Positions 1 through 8,362 of a stretch of DNA of 64,000 bases are shown here, piece by piece; position 1 is the stretch's first letter; each line of letters begins with the position of its first letter. The stretch spans positions 1-64,000 of the forward strand of contig JBPBPL010000026.1 of NCBI GenBank assembly GCA_050954285.1. Reading direction: 5' to 3'. The translations under genes and the position numbers were made by a program. Under the pieces are notes generated by a model, which was given only the letters and a program-made list of their open reading frames with translations, was not told where the DNA came from and did no database searches. The stretch is from Mucilaginibacter_A sp050954285. GTDB taxonomy: Bacteria > Bacteroidota > Bacteroidia > Sphingobacteriales > Sphingobacteriaceae.

Positions 1-1
1 A

Positions 2-73
2 GGAGATCTGACGCCAGAAGAGTTCCTGCAAAAAGAGAAACTAACGCCTGGTGCTCTATTTATGACTGGCTGA
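2..73 (+). CDS. Possible 3' end of an unidentified gene (partial)
   Basis: A reading frame open from the window edge ends in TGA at 71-73 and would encode the last 23 residues of a protein (ending LTPGALFMTG). I do not recognise it. Another frame is also open over this stretch, so the choice is weak. Its only support is position: it sits upstream of efp on the same strand with about 150 non-coding bases between. Confidence 0.25.
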   Translation, partial: GDLTPEEFLQKEKLTPGALFMTG

Positions 74-194
74 ATAATTAGGAGGACGTCAGCTAATAGC
101 AAAGTCGACCTTTAACCAGTATGCTTTGAAGGGAAGCTTATAGTGTTGCGCGAACAGTTACAAATACTATATTTCTTTACGTGATAACTTCCTA

Positions 195-202
195 TATCTT
201 TG
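195..202 (+). promoter_or_regulatory. Putative -7 promoter element of efp
   Basis: TATCTTTG matches the Bacteroidota -7 consensus TAnnTTTG and lies 27 bases before the efp ATG, giving a leader of about 20 bases. No clear TTG (-33) element is seen at the expected distance, so the call rests on the -7 box and position. Confidence 0.45.
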
Positions 203-229
203 GGCTCAAAAATTTAGAATTATATTTTC

Positions 230-790
230 ATGGCAAAGGCATCTGAAATTAAAGTAGGCAATATATTACGTTATGGGGGTGAACTGGTCACGGTTACAGA
301 AGTTTTACACCGTACACCAGGTAAAGGCGGAGCGTTCTATTTAGACAAGTTTCGTAATATAAAAACAGGAAAAATTGTAGAGGCGCGTTTAGCAACCGAC
401 GAACAGGTGGAAATTTGCCGGGTAGAGACCAGTGATTTTCAATATCTTTATGAAGATGGTGACTTGATGGTGATTATGGATAATGCCTCTTTCGAGCAGC
501 ATAACATTCCAAAAACACTGTTTGGCCCGGCTATTAGATTCCTGAAAGAAGGCATGAACGTTATCGTTTCGTTTGAAAGCGAAGAACCAATAATGGCACA
601 AGCGCCTAACTTTGTAGAATTAGAAATTACTTATACCGAGCCTGCCGTTAAAGGCGATACATCTTCTGGCGCACTGAAGAATGCGACCACAGGAAATGGT
701 GTAGAAATAAAAGTGCCCCTTTTTGTAAACCAGGGCGACAGGATAAAAGTAGATACACGCACCGGGGAATATATCGAGCGCGCGAAATAA
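230..790 (+). CDS. efp: Elongation factor P
   Basis: A 186-residue protein of the usual EF-P length. EF-P binds between the P and E sites of the ribosome and relieves stalling at polyproline stretches. The N-terminal KOW-like domain carries the exposed loop RTPGKGGAF, with Lys32 at the position that is modified in many bacteria. The conserved central sequence PNFVELEI and the C-terminal OB-domain signature VPLFVNQGDRIKVDTRTGEY are both present. The ATG start gives MAKASEIKVGN, normal for Bacteroidota. The gene is followed by two hairpins and a T-run, so it probably ends its transcript. No modification gene (epmA or ymfI type) is visible nearby. Identification is secure. Confidence 0.98.
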   Translation: MAKASEIKVGNILRYGGELVTVTEVLHRTPGKGGAFYLDKFRNIKTGKIVEARLATDEQVEICRVETSDFQYLYEDGDLMVIMDNASFEQHNIPKTLFGPAIRFLKEGMNVIVSFESEEPIMAQAPNFVELEITYTEPAVKGDTSSGALKNATTGNGVEIKVPLFVNQGDRIKVDTRTGEYIERAK

Positions 791-824
791 AAATGTTTAA
801 AGGGAATGCGTTGGTCAGTTGAGC

Positions 825-882
825 TGCATTTGTGCTTAAACGCACAAATGCATTCCCGATACACTAGATCGGGTTCTTTTTT
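825..882 (+). terminator. Double hairpin terminator after efp
   Basis: Two stem-loops follow efp. The first is a perfect 11-bp stem (825-835 with 842-852, loop TTAAAC). The second pairs CCCGAT (855-860) with ATCGGG (868-873) and runs into TTCTTTTTT. The second has the form of an intrinsic terminator; the first may act in either direction. Confidence 0.75.
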
Positions 883-1223
883 CCGATTGAAATCGATTTG
901 ATTAAATGACGGATTACTTATAGTATCCAAGTTGACCCAAAGCCTTGGAAAACTTAATTAACGTAATAAATCTTCGGGTAATTTAAATTTATAGTTTAAG
1001 AAAACACCCCTTTTCTTTATTTCTCTAAAGTTGATACCAAACTCTAAATATTATTATTCCCTCTTTGTTAGGAAAGTTCAAGAGTACATCTCGTTTAACG
1101 TCATTTCTTGGAGGCGTAGTAAAGGCAGAGAACGGCTGAAGTTTGGAATCTGTCAGGATAGTAGAAAGGAAAGAGCAAGAGTATGTCTATTCACAATTCA
1201 GTTTATGCTTAAGAAGGTTTGAA
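883..1223. other. Non-coding gap between efp and the araC-type gene
   Basis: No convincing gene here. A 63-codon plus-strand frame at 1031-1222 has no recognisable composition, start signal or homology that I can see. No RNA gene or promoter is evident. Confidence 0.5.
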
Positions 1224-2162
1224 TTAGTTGAAGCTCACCCTGAATTCAAGAGGGGACAGATGGGTCATGTTTTTAAAAAACTTGGTGAATGACTGCGGGT
1301 GCTCAAAACCTAACTGGTAGGCTACCTCGCTGGCAGATAGACTGGTAGTCGACAATATTTCTTTTGCTTTCTCAGTAAGCTTGCATTGTATATGCTGTTT
1401 GGCATTTTGTCCGGTAAGGGAGCGAAGCATATCGCTTAGATACGTTGGTGTAAGATTAAGGTGTTCCGCAAGGTACCCAACAGTCGGCAGTCCTTTACCT
1501 AACGTTAACGGCGTTTCGCTTACAAAATAACTTTCTAACAGTTCATCCAGTTTTTGCAGCAGATCACTGTTTACGGCTTTGCGAGTAATAAACTGACGCT
1601 TGTAAAACCGATCAGCATAATTCAATAACAATTCAATTTGAGAAATAACCACATTTTGGCTGAAATCATCGATCCTGCCGTTAAGTTCGGCTTCGACCAT
1701 TCTAAAAATAGAAATAACCACTTCTTTTTCATCTTCTGATAGGTGCAAGGCCTCGTTAGCCGAATAAGAAAAGAAACCGTACTGCTTTATGTTTTTTGAT
1801 AAAGGATGGTTCCATAAGAAATCCGGATGAACCAGGAGCGTGTATAAAGAACATTCATCAACATTATTGCTGCCGTCGCCGGTATTGCCAACAATCTGGC
1901 CGGGAGAAGCAAACAATAATCCGCCTTCATCAAAATCATAATAATGCTGTCCATATTTCAATTTGCCACCGCTGAAACTTGTTTTGTATGATATCTTATA
2001 AAAGTTTAATACATGGGATCCGGATGGAAGGTTGACTTCACCTGGAACATTGGCGCTGCCTATCAAACTGATCAGGGGATGTTTAGGCTTAGGCAGGCCG
2101 AAGGCCCGGTGAGCGTCTGATAAAGACTCAAACTTGTGAGGACTGGTTCCTTCTTTTTTCAT
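1224..2162 (-). CDS. AraC-family transcriptional regulator
   Basis: The C-terminal ~95 residues form the AraC/XylS double helix-turn-helix: the first helices around GYLAEHLNLTPTYLSDMLRS, the second around ASEVAYQLGFEHPQSFTKFF, ending LSPLEFR. The N-terminal ~200 residues are a cupin-like ligand or dimerisation region. I chose the ATG at 2160-2162 (MKKEGTSPHKF, 312 residues) because family members start shortly before the conserved SLSDAHRAFGLPKPKHPLISL-type segment; an upstream ATG at 2217-2219 would add 19 residues. It lies downstream of the SDR gene on the same strand, so the two probably form one operon. A direct repeat upstream of the SDR gene is its likely binding site, which would also make it self-regulating. 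Confidence 0.9.
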   Translation of the reverse strand: MKKEGTSPHKFESLSDAHRAFGLPKPKHPLISLIGSANVPGEVNLPSGSHVLNFYKISYKTSFSGGKLKYGQHYYDFDEGGLLFASPGQIVGNTGDGSNNVDECSLYTLLVHPDFLWNHPLSKNIKQYGFFSYSANEALHLSEDEKEVVISIFRMVEAELNGRIDDFSQNVVISQIELLLNYADRFYKRQFITRKAVNSDLLQKLDELLESYFVSETPLTLGKGLPTVGYLAEHLNLTPTYLSDMLRSLTGQNAKQHIQCKLTEKAKEILSTTSLSASEVAYQLGFEHPQSFTKFFKNMTHLSPLEFRVSFN

Positions 2163-2263
2163 CTTTTTTGTACTTAATACAATGATACCGGTAATATCTA
2201 AATTACCGGTTATCACCAATCTTTCACAAGGATTCTTTCATTTTTTCAGTATAGTTATTTTAA

Positions 2264-3100
2264 TCAACCTTGAGCGGCACTGGAAACAGTGTCCCATGCT
2301 TCCCAGATTGCCAGTCGCTCTTCGTAAGCTTTACGTACCCCAGGCAAGTTATGGCTGCCCAGATTAAAACGCAGTGGTGGATTCTCCGAATCAACAACTT
2401 GAAACAGGGCTTCCGGCGTTGCATTCGGATCACCTCGTTCCAGACCTTTCAATCCGCCGAAGAATTGTGCTTTGAAATCTGCATAAATGTCAAGACCTGG
2501 TGCAAATTTTAAGGATTCCGGACTTCCGAACTCAGTGGCATATGCGCCCGGCTCGATGATGGTTACTTTGATCCCAAAGGGTTTAACTTCTGCGGACAGG
2601 CTTTCATGAATCGCCTCAAACGCCCATTTGGAGGAACAGTAGTAGCCGATCACAGGCATGGTGACATGGCCCAAGTTACTCGATGTACCCAGTATGTGGC
2701 CATAACCCTGCTTTCTTAACAGCGGTAAAGCCGCCTGAATAACCGAAAGCGGACCTAAGATATTCGTCTCGTAAAGTGCCCAGACATCATCTGCGCTGGC
2801 TTCCTCAATCGTTCCGACAAGTGAATAACCTGCATTATTAAAAACGATATCAAGCCTGCCGAAATGATCAAATGCTTGCGTTACGGCAGTTTTAACCTGA
2901 TCGGGCTTAGTTACATCCATCTCTAGTGTCAGCACGTTTTCACCGTATTTATCTTCTAAGTCAGCAATGCTTTCAAGCGAACGTGCTGTAGCTGCAACCT
3001 TGTCGCCTCGCTCAAGTGCGGCTTCCGTCCAAACTCTTCCAAAGCCCCGGGACGTGCCCGTAATAAACCAAATCTTGTTATTCTTTTTTTGCTGTTCCAT
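2264..3100 (-). CDS. Short-chain dehydrogenase/reductase (SDR)
   Basis: A classical SDR of 278 residues from the chosen start. The nucleotide-binding motif ITGTSRGFG lies at the N-terminus, NNAG in the middle, the catalytic Ser in GTSSNLG, and the YCSSK form of the YxxxK motif follows. Substrate cannot be read from sequence; this subgroup is mostly annotated as generic oxidoreductases. The start MEQQKKNNKIW at 3098-3100 is preferred over an ATG eight codons upstream because it places the Rossmann motif at the usual distance. It is the first gene of a probable two-gene operon with the AraC-type regulator, and a direct repeat 66-96 bases upstream probably controls it. Confidence 0.93.
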   Translation of the reverse strand: MEQQKKNNKIWFITGTSRGFGRVWTEAALERGDKVAATARSLESIADLEDKYGENVLTLEMDVTKPDQVKTAVTQAFDHFGRLDIVFNNAGYSLVGTIEEASADDVWALYETNILGPLSVIQAALPLLRKQGYGHILGTSSNLGHVTMPVIGYYCSSKWAFEAIHESLSAEVKPFGIKVTIIEPGAYATEFGSPESLKFAPGLDIYADFKAQFFGGLKGLERGDPNATPEALFQVVDSENPPLRFNLGSHNLPGVRKAYEERLAIWEAWDTVSSAAQG

Positions 3101-3165
3101 AGTTCTGCCTTTTAATATTAACAATACAAATGTCTACAGATATTTTCTCCACGTTGTAGTTCGAT

Positions 3166-3196
3166 TGAGAAACTTTGTAGCCAGAATGAGAAACTT
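3166..3196 (-). promoter_or_regulatory. Direct-repeat operator upstream of the SDR-araC operon
   Basis: The 10-mer TGAGAAACTT occurs exactly at 3166-3175 and again at 3187-3196, start-to-start spacing 21 bp (two helical turns). It lies 66-96 bases upstream of the SDR start codon. Two same-orientation half-sites spaced by whole turns are typical of AraC-family operators, and an AraC gene is adjacent. Assignment to that protein is inference. Confidence 0.6.
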
Positions 3197-3199
3197 AAT

Positions 3200-3600
3200 A
3201 TAATTAGTCTTATATCAAAACGGTTATTATTATTGTTTTTACCTGTAGCTAATGCACCAAGGGATCCAAAAGTCAATGAGCCATCACAAAGTTGCGTTTC
3301 CCCTTATACTCTGTTATTACCTTATAATATCACCGGGATTTAGCTAACAGTTATTAGCTATTTGTCATAGATTATTGCCCACAAGTAAGGTAACAATCTA
3401 CCAAGAAGCTGTTTAAAAACGGGTTAAAATAAAAGTAGCTATCGCTTTGCTAAGTTAAGGGTACTAATTTTGAGTAACAACAAACAGAATTATGGGCTTG
3501 CAACAAAAAAGTGGATATATAGGTTAAGCTGTAACAATTTGTTTGTTTAGCTTCTAAGTGATTTATCATTTAAGGAACTTTAAATAAGATTAATATCAGT
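3200..3600. other. Non-coding AT-rich stretch
   Basis: No open frame, RNA gene or repeat that I can support. It joins the SDR operon to a decayed region and may itself be degenerate coding sequence. Confidence 0.4.
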
Positions 3601-3621
3601 GCACATTGACATTTACCAAAT

Positions 3622-4009
3622 TTACCAAGGTGTAATCTTTCTTATGTTGCTGTTTCCTTCATCCGCTACATACACATTTCTAGCAGCGTCTAAAGCTATA
3701 TTATTGGTCTGTGAAAAACTTGCGTTAAGCACCATCCAGTTGAACCGTACGATCCGTTTCTTGTTAGGGTACTAACTGCACCTGATGGAGTAATCTTTCG
3801 TATTCTCACGTTCCATTGATCGGACACGTAGATATTTCCAGTTGCATCTACTGCAATATCGCAGGGATTATTAAAGGTAGCTGATGCACCTGTTCCATTT
3901 AAAAAACCTCTATTACCGTTACCCGCTATTGTGCTTACTAGTCCTGTAGGCATGATTTTTCTGATATCATTATTGTTGTCATCTGCAACATATACATTCC
4001 CTCGTAAAC
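3622..4009 (-). pseudogene. NHL-repeat beta-propeller protein fragment (decayed)
   Basis: Three NHL-type repeats can be read on the minus strand: one around GNVYVADDNNNDIRKIMPTG (about 4009-3950), one around GNIYVSDQWNVRIRKITPSG, and one around RNVYVADEGNSNIRKITP ending at a TAA at 3622-3624. The last repeat is in a different frame from the first two, so a frameshift lies near 3700. No signal peptide or start remains and the 5' side abuts a radC fragment. Intact relatives are secreted or periplasmic propellers of several hundred residues; this is a truncated, frameshifted remnant. Confidence 0.75.
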
Positions 4010-4013
4010 CCTT

Positions 4014-4241
4014 TCAGCAGACCCGAAAGTAATCTTTGGTGCAGCTCTTATTACAAATGCCAGCCAGAGCATCTTGGCTCATAATCACCCATCCGGTAAC
4101 TTATAACCAAGTGAAGCAGATAAGCAGTTGACGAGAAAGTTAACGGAAGGAGGGAAGCTACTCGATATTGTAGTACCAGATCATATCATTCTCACAGCAG
4201 AAAGTTATTACAGCTTTGCCGATGAGGGACTAATGTTCTAA
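4014..4241 (+). pseudogene. RadC-family (JAB/MPN domain) C-terminal fragment, interrupted
   Basis: The plus-strand translation reads DPKVIFGAALITNASQSILA, then HNHPSGNL, a TAA at 4104-4106, and on in the same frame to PSEADKQLTRKLTEGGKLLD, then IVVPDHIILTAESYYSFADE and a final TAA at 4239-4241. HNHPSG with the following S and D residues is the metal-binding JAB signature of RadC-type proteins, and YYSFADEG is their usual C-terminus. The N-terminal half is missing and the in-frame stop breaks the rest. RadC-like genes in Bacteroidota are common in mobile islands, so this is probably a scar of such an element. Confidence 0.8.
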
Positions 4242-4258
4242 GCCTTCGGGCTTTTTTT
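4240..4258 (+). terminator. Intrinsic terminator after the radC remnant
   Basis: AAGCC (4240-4244), a UUCG-type tetraloop TTCG, GGCTT (4249-4253) and a T-run. It survived the decay of the gene it served. Confidence 0.7.
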
Positions 4259-4334
4259 ATGTCATTTTATATTGAATGGTTTTGATAAATTGTCTAATTA
4301 ATAGTAGAAAAAACTATTAAATGTTTGACCCAAT

Positions 4335-4370
4335 AAAAAAGCGATTAAGAATTTTATTTCCTAATCGCTT
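4335..4370 (-). terminator. Terminator downstream of tRNA-Leu
   Basis: AAGCGATTA (4339-4347) pairs with TAATCGCTT (4362-4370). Read on the minus strand the stem is followed by a run of Ts (the A-run at 4335-4340), as expected for the end of the tRNA-Leu transcript. Confidence 0.65.
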
Positions 4371-4380
4371 GATTTACAAG

Positions 4381-4465
4381 TACTCGGGGCGGGAATCGAA
4401 CCCGCACTCCTTTAACGGGAACAGGATTTTAAGTCCTGCGTGTCTACCAGTTCCACCACCCGAGC
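4381..4465 (-). tRNA. tRNA-Leu (anticodon UAA)
   Basis: An 85-base class II tRNA on the minus strand. The acceptor stem GCTCGGG pairs with CCCGAGT (the first pair is a G-U), followed by discriminator A. The anticodon loop reads CTTAAAA with anticodon TAA, there is a long variable arm, and the T-arm carries GGGTTCGATTCCC. No CCA is encoded. It lies downstream of tRNA-Gly on the same strand. Confidence 0.95.
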
Positions 4466-4479
4466 AGGTGATTAACCTT

Positions 4480-4514
4480 TAAAAAAAATCCCTTCCTTTT
4501 GTAGGAAGGGATTT
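4480..4514 (-). terminator. Terminator between tRNA-Gly and tRNA-Leu
   Basis: AAATCCCTTCC (4486-4496) pairs with GGAAGGGATTT (4504-4514), an 11-bp stem. On the minus strand it follows tRNA-Gly directly and is succeeded by a run of eight or more Ts. It suggests the two tRNAs are separate transcripts. Confidence 0.75.
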
Positions 4515-4515
4515 G

Positions 4516-4588
4516 AGCGAAAGACGAGGTTCGAACTCGCGACCTCAACCTTGGCAAGGTTGCGCTCTACCAACTGAGCTACTTTCGC
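4516..4588 (-). tRNA. tRNA-Gly (anticodon GCC)
   Basis: A 73-base cloverleaf on the minus strand: acceptor GCGAAAG with CTTTCGC, D-arm GCTCAGTTGGTAGAGC, anticodon loop TTGCCAA with anticodon GCC, T-loop GAGTTCGAACCTC, discriminator T. No encoded CCA. Confidence 0.97.
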
Positions 4589-4657
4589 ATTGCGGTTGCA
4601 AATATATACAGATTCAAAAAAAACACAAGCTTTTGAATAGATTTTTTTTCAACTTTT

Positions 4658-5143
4658 TTATAATGGGCTGTCTTTCAAAACATCAGCTACTAAATTTCCT
4701 TCATATCCTTTGCCAAAAGCATACTGTTTGAGCTGATAACTTCGTTTATAAGGTTCTTTTTCCTTCAGCAAAACCGCTTTTTTCTCCAAAATCCCTTTCA
4801 ATCTTGCCAAATAATCATCCAGATCAATTTGCAACAAAGCTTTTTTAATGAGGCCATCCGGCACACGTTTTAATTTTAAAGCCTGTTTAATCTTGATTTT
4901 GCCCCAGCCTTTTATTCTAAATTTCCCCAAAGCATATGCATTGGCAAAACGTTCTTCGTTCAAAAAATTATTACTAACCAACTCCGCAATAATCTGCTCC
5001 ACATCCCGCGGATACAAACCTAAATCATACAACTTCTGGCGTACTTCCTGTTGCGAGCGTTCCTGGTAAACGCAGTATTTTTCGGCTTTTTGCAAACCTA
5101 TTTTCGGGTCGGTAATTTTAGGTTTACGTTCTTCAAAATCCAT
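4658..5143 (-). CDS. recX: Regulatory protein RecX
   Basis: A 161-residue basic helical protein with the three-helix repeats of RecX, which caps and modulates RecA filaments during recombination and the SOS response. Typical features are CVYQERSQQEVRQKL in the first repeat, VEQIIAELVSNNFLNEERFA in the second with its conserved LN(D/E)ERFA-type sequence, and GWGKIKIKQALKLKRV in the third. Length matches the family. recA is not in the window. It is divergent from murF-alr with 58 bases between the two starts. Confidence 0.93.
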   Translation of the reverse strand: MDFEERKPKITDPKIGLQKAEKYCVYQERSQQEVRQKLYDLGLYPRDVEQIIAELVSNNFLNEERFANAYALGKFRIKGWGKIKIKQALKLKRVPDGLIKKALLQIDLDDYLARLKGILEKKAVLLKEKEPYKRSYQLKQYAFGKGYEGNLVADVLKDSPL

Positions 5144-5201
5144 CTGCTCAAAAATCGTTAAAATTTATTCTTATTGGCAGAAATATCTTCAACTTCGCAA
5201 C

Positions 5202-7670
5202 ATGCCCGGCAAGTATTCCATTATAAAAATCAGCAAAATTTTAGATGCTAAAAACAGCATCCGGCAGGAAACAATAATTGAACATTTATTAACTGATAGC
5301 CGCAAAATCAGCAAGGCCGCAACTTCCTTGTTTTTTGCGCTGGATGGCAAGCGGAACAGTCACGATTTTATCCCAGAGTTATACGCGGCCGGTGTGTTTA
5401 ATTTTGTGGTGAAGCAGGATTACCACATTCCAGAAGAACTTGCCGATGCCAATTTTATACTGGTAAAAGAAGTATTGCCGGCCTTGCAAAAACTGGCTGC
5501 TTATCATCGAAAACAGTTTGATTATGAGATAATTGCCATAACCGGAAGTAACGGGAAAACCGTAGTGAAAGAATGGTTGTACCAACTGATTTCGCCGGAT
5601 AAAAATGTGGTTCGCAGTCCGAAAAGCTACAACTCGCAAACCGGTGTTCCGCTTTCTTTATGGCAGATGGATGCGCAGCACGAACTGGCGATCATTGAAG
5701 CTGGGATTTCCATGCCGGGAGAGATGGAAAAACTGCAGGCGATGATCCAGCCAACCATCGGCGTGCTCACTCATTTTGCTTCGGCGCATGATGAAGGTTT
5801 TGCTGATCGTACTGAAAAACTAACCCAAAAATTAAAGCTTTTTAAAGGTGTTGATTTACTGATTTATAATGCTGATCAGGCACCCTTGGAAACTGCAAAT
5901 GAGCTGAACGCTTTGAAAACTTTCACCATCAGCAAAAAATCCAGTCAAGCTGATTTATATGTTTTTGAACAGGAAATTAAAGCTGATGAAGTTGTATTGA
6001 ATGCTGTTTTTAAGGGTGAAAAATTAGAATGCAGAATTCCTTTTTTAGATGAAGCATCAGTAGAAAATGCTTTGCTTTGCTGGGGAACGCTGCTGGCTCT
6101 GGGCACAAATCCTGCCGTGATCAGCAGCCGGATGGAACAATTGAATGCCGTAAGTATGCGGCTGGAACTGAAAAACGGCATCAATAATTGTTCGGTCATT
6201 GATGATTCTTACAACTCGGATGTCAACTCGCTGGAAATTGCGCTGAACTTTTTAGACCAGCAAAAACAGCATCCGAAAAAAACTTTGATTCTGTCTGATA
6301 TTTACCAATCCGGGCTGAAAAGTATAGAGCTTTATCAGCAGGTTTCGGAACTTATCCAGCAAAAAAATATTGACAAACTGATTGGCGTGGGAGCGGAGAT
6401 CTCCCAAAATCAAGGTCTTTTTAAAACATCGGAAAAATACTTTTTCCCTGATACACAAAATTTGCTTTCGCATTTATCAGCTATCCAGTTTCGTGACGAA
6501 ACCATTTTACTGAAAGGTTCACGCAGTTTTGAGTTTGAGCGGATCAGTCGGGTTTTATCACAAAAAACACACGAAACGGTACTAGAAATTAACCTGAACG
6601 CGCTTCAAAATAACCTCAATCATTACAAATCCATCCTGAAACCGGGCGTAAAATTAATGGCGATGGTAAAAGCTTTTTCTTACGGCAGCGGAAGTTTTGA
6701 AATTGCCGGGATTTTGCAGTTTAATAAAGTTGATTATTTAGCGGTGGCGTATGTGGATGAAGGTGTTTCCTTACGCAAAGCCGGCATCACGTTACCGATA
6801 ATGGTTTTAAACCCGGAGGTTTCAGCTTTTGAAGAACTGCTTGATAATCAGTTAGAACCGGAAATTTACAGCTTTAATATGCTGGAACAATATGCTGTTT
6901 TTATCAGGGAAAAATCAGCAACACATTTTCCCATCCATCTAAAAATTGATACCGGAATGCACCGCTTGGGTTTTGAGTTTGAGGAAACAGAACAACTTTG
7001 TTGTGTACTAAAAAACAATCCGCAGCTGCAGGTAAAATCTGTTTTTTCACATCTGGCCGGCAGCGGTTCTGCCGAGCATGATGAATTTACCTGGCATCAG
7101 TTTCATACCTTTCAAAAAATATGTATCTTGTTGGAAACAGCTTTGGGGCACGTATTTATCAAACATATTTCAAACACTTCTGCCATTAGCCGCTGGCCGG
7201 AAATGCAGTTGGATATGGTTCGGCTCGGCATCGGTTTATACGGAATTGATACGGCTGCTGGCCTGGAAAATAATCCGCTGCAACCGGTTGCTTCCTTAAA
7301 AACCAGTATTTCTCAGCTAAAAAAAGTCAAAGCTGGTGAAACGGTTGGTTATAGCAGAAACGATACTATGGAAAAAGAGGGCCTGATTGCAACAGTAAGA
7401 ATTGGTTATGCGGATGGCTACCTCCGGGTTTTTGGAAATGGAAATGGCAAAATGCTGATTAACGGAAAACTGGCACCTACCATCGGCCATATTTCGATGG
7501 ATATGTGTATGCTGGATGTGAGTGGGATAGAAGTGCAGGAAGATAATACCGTGATCGTTTTTAATGAAAATCTGCATATTGAAACACTTGCAGATCAGGC
7601 CCATACTATTCCGTATGAAATCCTGACCAATATTTCCCAGCGGGTAAAACGGATATATTTTTACGAGTAA
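5202..7670 (+). CDS. Bifunctional MurF / alanine racemase
   Basis: An 822-residue fusion found in Bacteroidota. Residues 1 to ~450 are a Mur ligase: the ATP P-loop ITGSNGKT at 113-120 and a C-terminal domain around residues 320-450. This half adds D-Ala-D-Ala to the UDP-MurNAc tripeptide in the cytoplasm. Residues ~458-822 are a fold-type III alanine racemase: PLP lysine K490 in MVKAFSYG, IDTGMHRLGFE, the catalytic Tyr (about 717) in VGYSRND, then GYADGYLR and GHISMDM. The racemase supplies D-Ala, so one polypeptide links substrate supply to ligation. The usual VKADAYG motif is VKAFSYG here, a known type of variation. A copy of the repeated word TAAAAACAGCAT begins at the stop codon, and others lie at 5249, 5464, 6001 and 6892. 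Confidence 0.96.
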   Translation: MPGKYSIIKISKILDAKNSIRQETIIEHLLTDSRKISKAATSLFFALDGKRNSHDFIPELYAAGVFNFVVKQDYHIPEELADANFILVKEVLPALQKLAAYHRKQFDYEIIAITGSNGKTVVKEWLYQLISPDKNVVRSPKSYNSQTGVPLSLWQMDAQHELAIIEAGISMPGEMEKLQAMIQPTIGVLTHFASAHDEGFADRTEKLTQKLKLFKGVDLLIYNADQAPLETANELNALKTFTISKKSSQADLYVFEQEIKADEVVLNAVFKGEKLECRIPFLDEASVENALLCWGTLLALGTNPAVISSRMEQLNAVSMRLELKNGINNCSVIDDSYNSDVNSLEIALNFLDQQKQHPKKTLILSDIYQSGLKSIELYQQVSELIQQKNIDKLIGVGAEISQNQGLFKTSEKYFFPDTQNLLSHLSAIQFRDETILLKGSRSFEFERISRVLSQKTHETVLEINLNALQNNLNHYKSILKPGVKLMAMVKAFSYGSGSFEIAGILQFNKVDYLAVAYVDEGVSLRKAGITLPIMVLNPEVSAFEELLDNQLEPEIYSFNMLEQYAVFIREKSATHFPIHLKIDTGMHRLGFEFEETEQLCCVLKNNPQLQVKSVFSHLAGSGSAEHDEFTWHQFHTFQKICILLETALGHVFIKHISNTSAISRWPEMQLDMVRLGIGLYGIDTAAGLENNPLQPVASLKTSISQLKKVKAGETVGYSRNDTMEKEGLIATVRIGYADGYLRVFGNGNGKMLINGKLAPTIGHISMDMCMLDVSGIEVQEDNTVIVFNENLHIETLADQAHTIPYEILTNISQRVKRIYFYE

Positions 7671-7679
7671 AAACAGCAT
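7668..7679 (+). repeat. Repeated word, family A, overlapping the murF-alr stop
   Basis: TAAAAACAGCAT starts with the TAA stop of murF-alr and ends one base before the ATG of the DUF502 gene, so it fills the whole intergenic space. Confidence 0.85.
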
Positions 7680-7680
7680 C

Positions 7681-8274
7681 ATGAACCGGATCGTCAGAGC
7701 GTTAATCAATTACTTTATTAAAGGTGTGCTGGTGGTGGTGCCAATTGGTGCTGCTATTTTTTTGATTTTGTGGATTATTACTTCTGTTGATAAATCACTT
7801 AACCTGAGTGATTTAATTTTGACAGATACTAAAGGCAGGCCTATTTACATTCCTGGATTAGGCATTTTGACCATTCTGGTGGTGATCATGCTGGCTGGAG
7901 TTATAGTAACCAACCTAATTACTGCACCGATTTACAATTGGTTTTCGCGGCTGTTTCATCGTTTGCCGCTGTTCAATTTTGTTTACACTTCGGTTAAAGA
8001 TTTAACGGAAGCTTTTGTAGGTGATGAAAAAAAATTTAACGAACCAGTTTTAGTTACAATGGATGAATTTGGCTTGAAACGGATTGGCTTTGTAACGCAT
8101 AAAGACCTGAATATTTTAGGCTTGCCAGATGATGTAGCCGTTTATTTCCCATTTTCCTACTCCTTTACCGGCCAGTTGGTTATCGTGCCGGCCACGCGTG
8201 TTAAACATATTGAAAAGAGTGCTTCCGAAATGATGAAGTTTGTAGTTTCCGGTGGCGTTAGCCATTTGGAATGA
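7681..8274 (+). CDS. DUF502 family membrane protein
   Basis: A 197-residue protein with two strong transmembrane segments (about residues 12-34 and 58-82), then a soluble domain with the family sequences LFHRLPLFNFVYTSVKDLTE and DVAVYFPFSYSFTGQLVIVP. The function of DUF502 is unknown to me; plant relatives (LCV/COV proteins) affect vascular patterning, which says little about bacteria. The start lies 10 bases after the murF-alr stop, so it is probably co-transcribed with it. Confidence 0.88.
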   Translation: MNRIVRALINYFIKGVLVVVPIGAAIFLILWIITSVDKSLNLSDLILTDTKGRPIYIPGLGILTILVVIMLAGVIVTNLITAPIYNWFSRLFHRLPLFNFVYTSVKDLTEAFVGDEKKFNEPVLVTMDEFGLKRIGFVTHKDLNILGLPDDVAVYFPFSYSFTGQLVIVPATRVKHIEKSASEMMKFVVSGGVSHLE

Positions 8275-8362
8275 TTTTTTAATCAGCCCAAACCTGTTTT
8301 ATATATAATTGTAATTTTTGCTTTTATACATCAAAAATCTATATTTATTAAAAATAATAGTT

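Noticed and set aside
1031..1222. A 63-codon open frame on the plus strand after efp
   Set aside because: No start signal, atypical composition, no recognisable sequence; lies in a non-coding gap.
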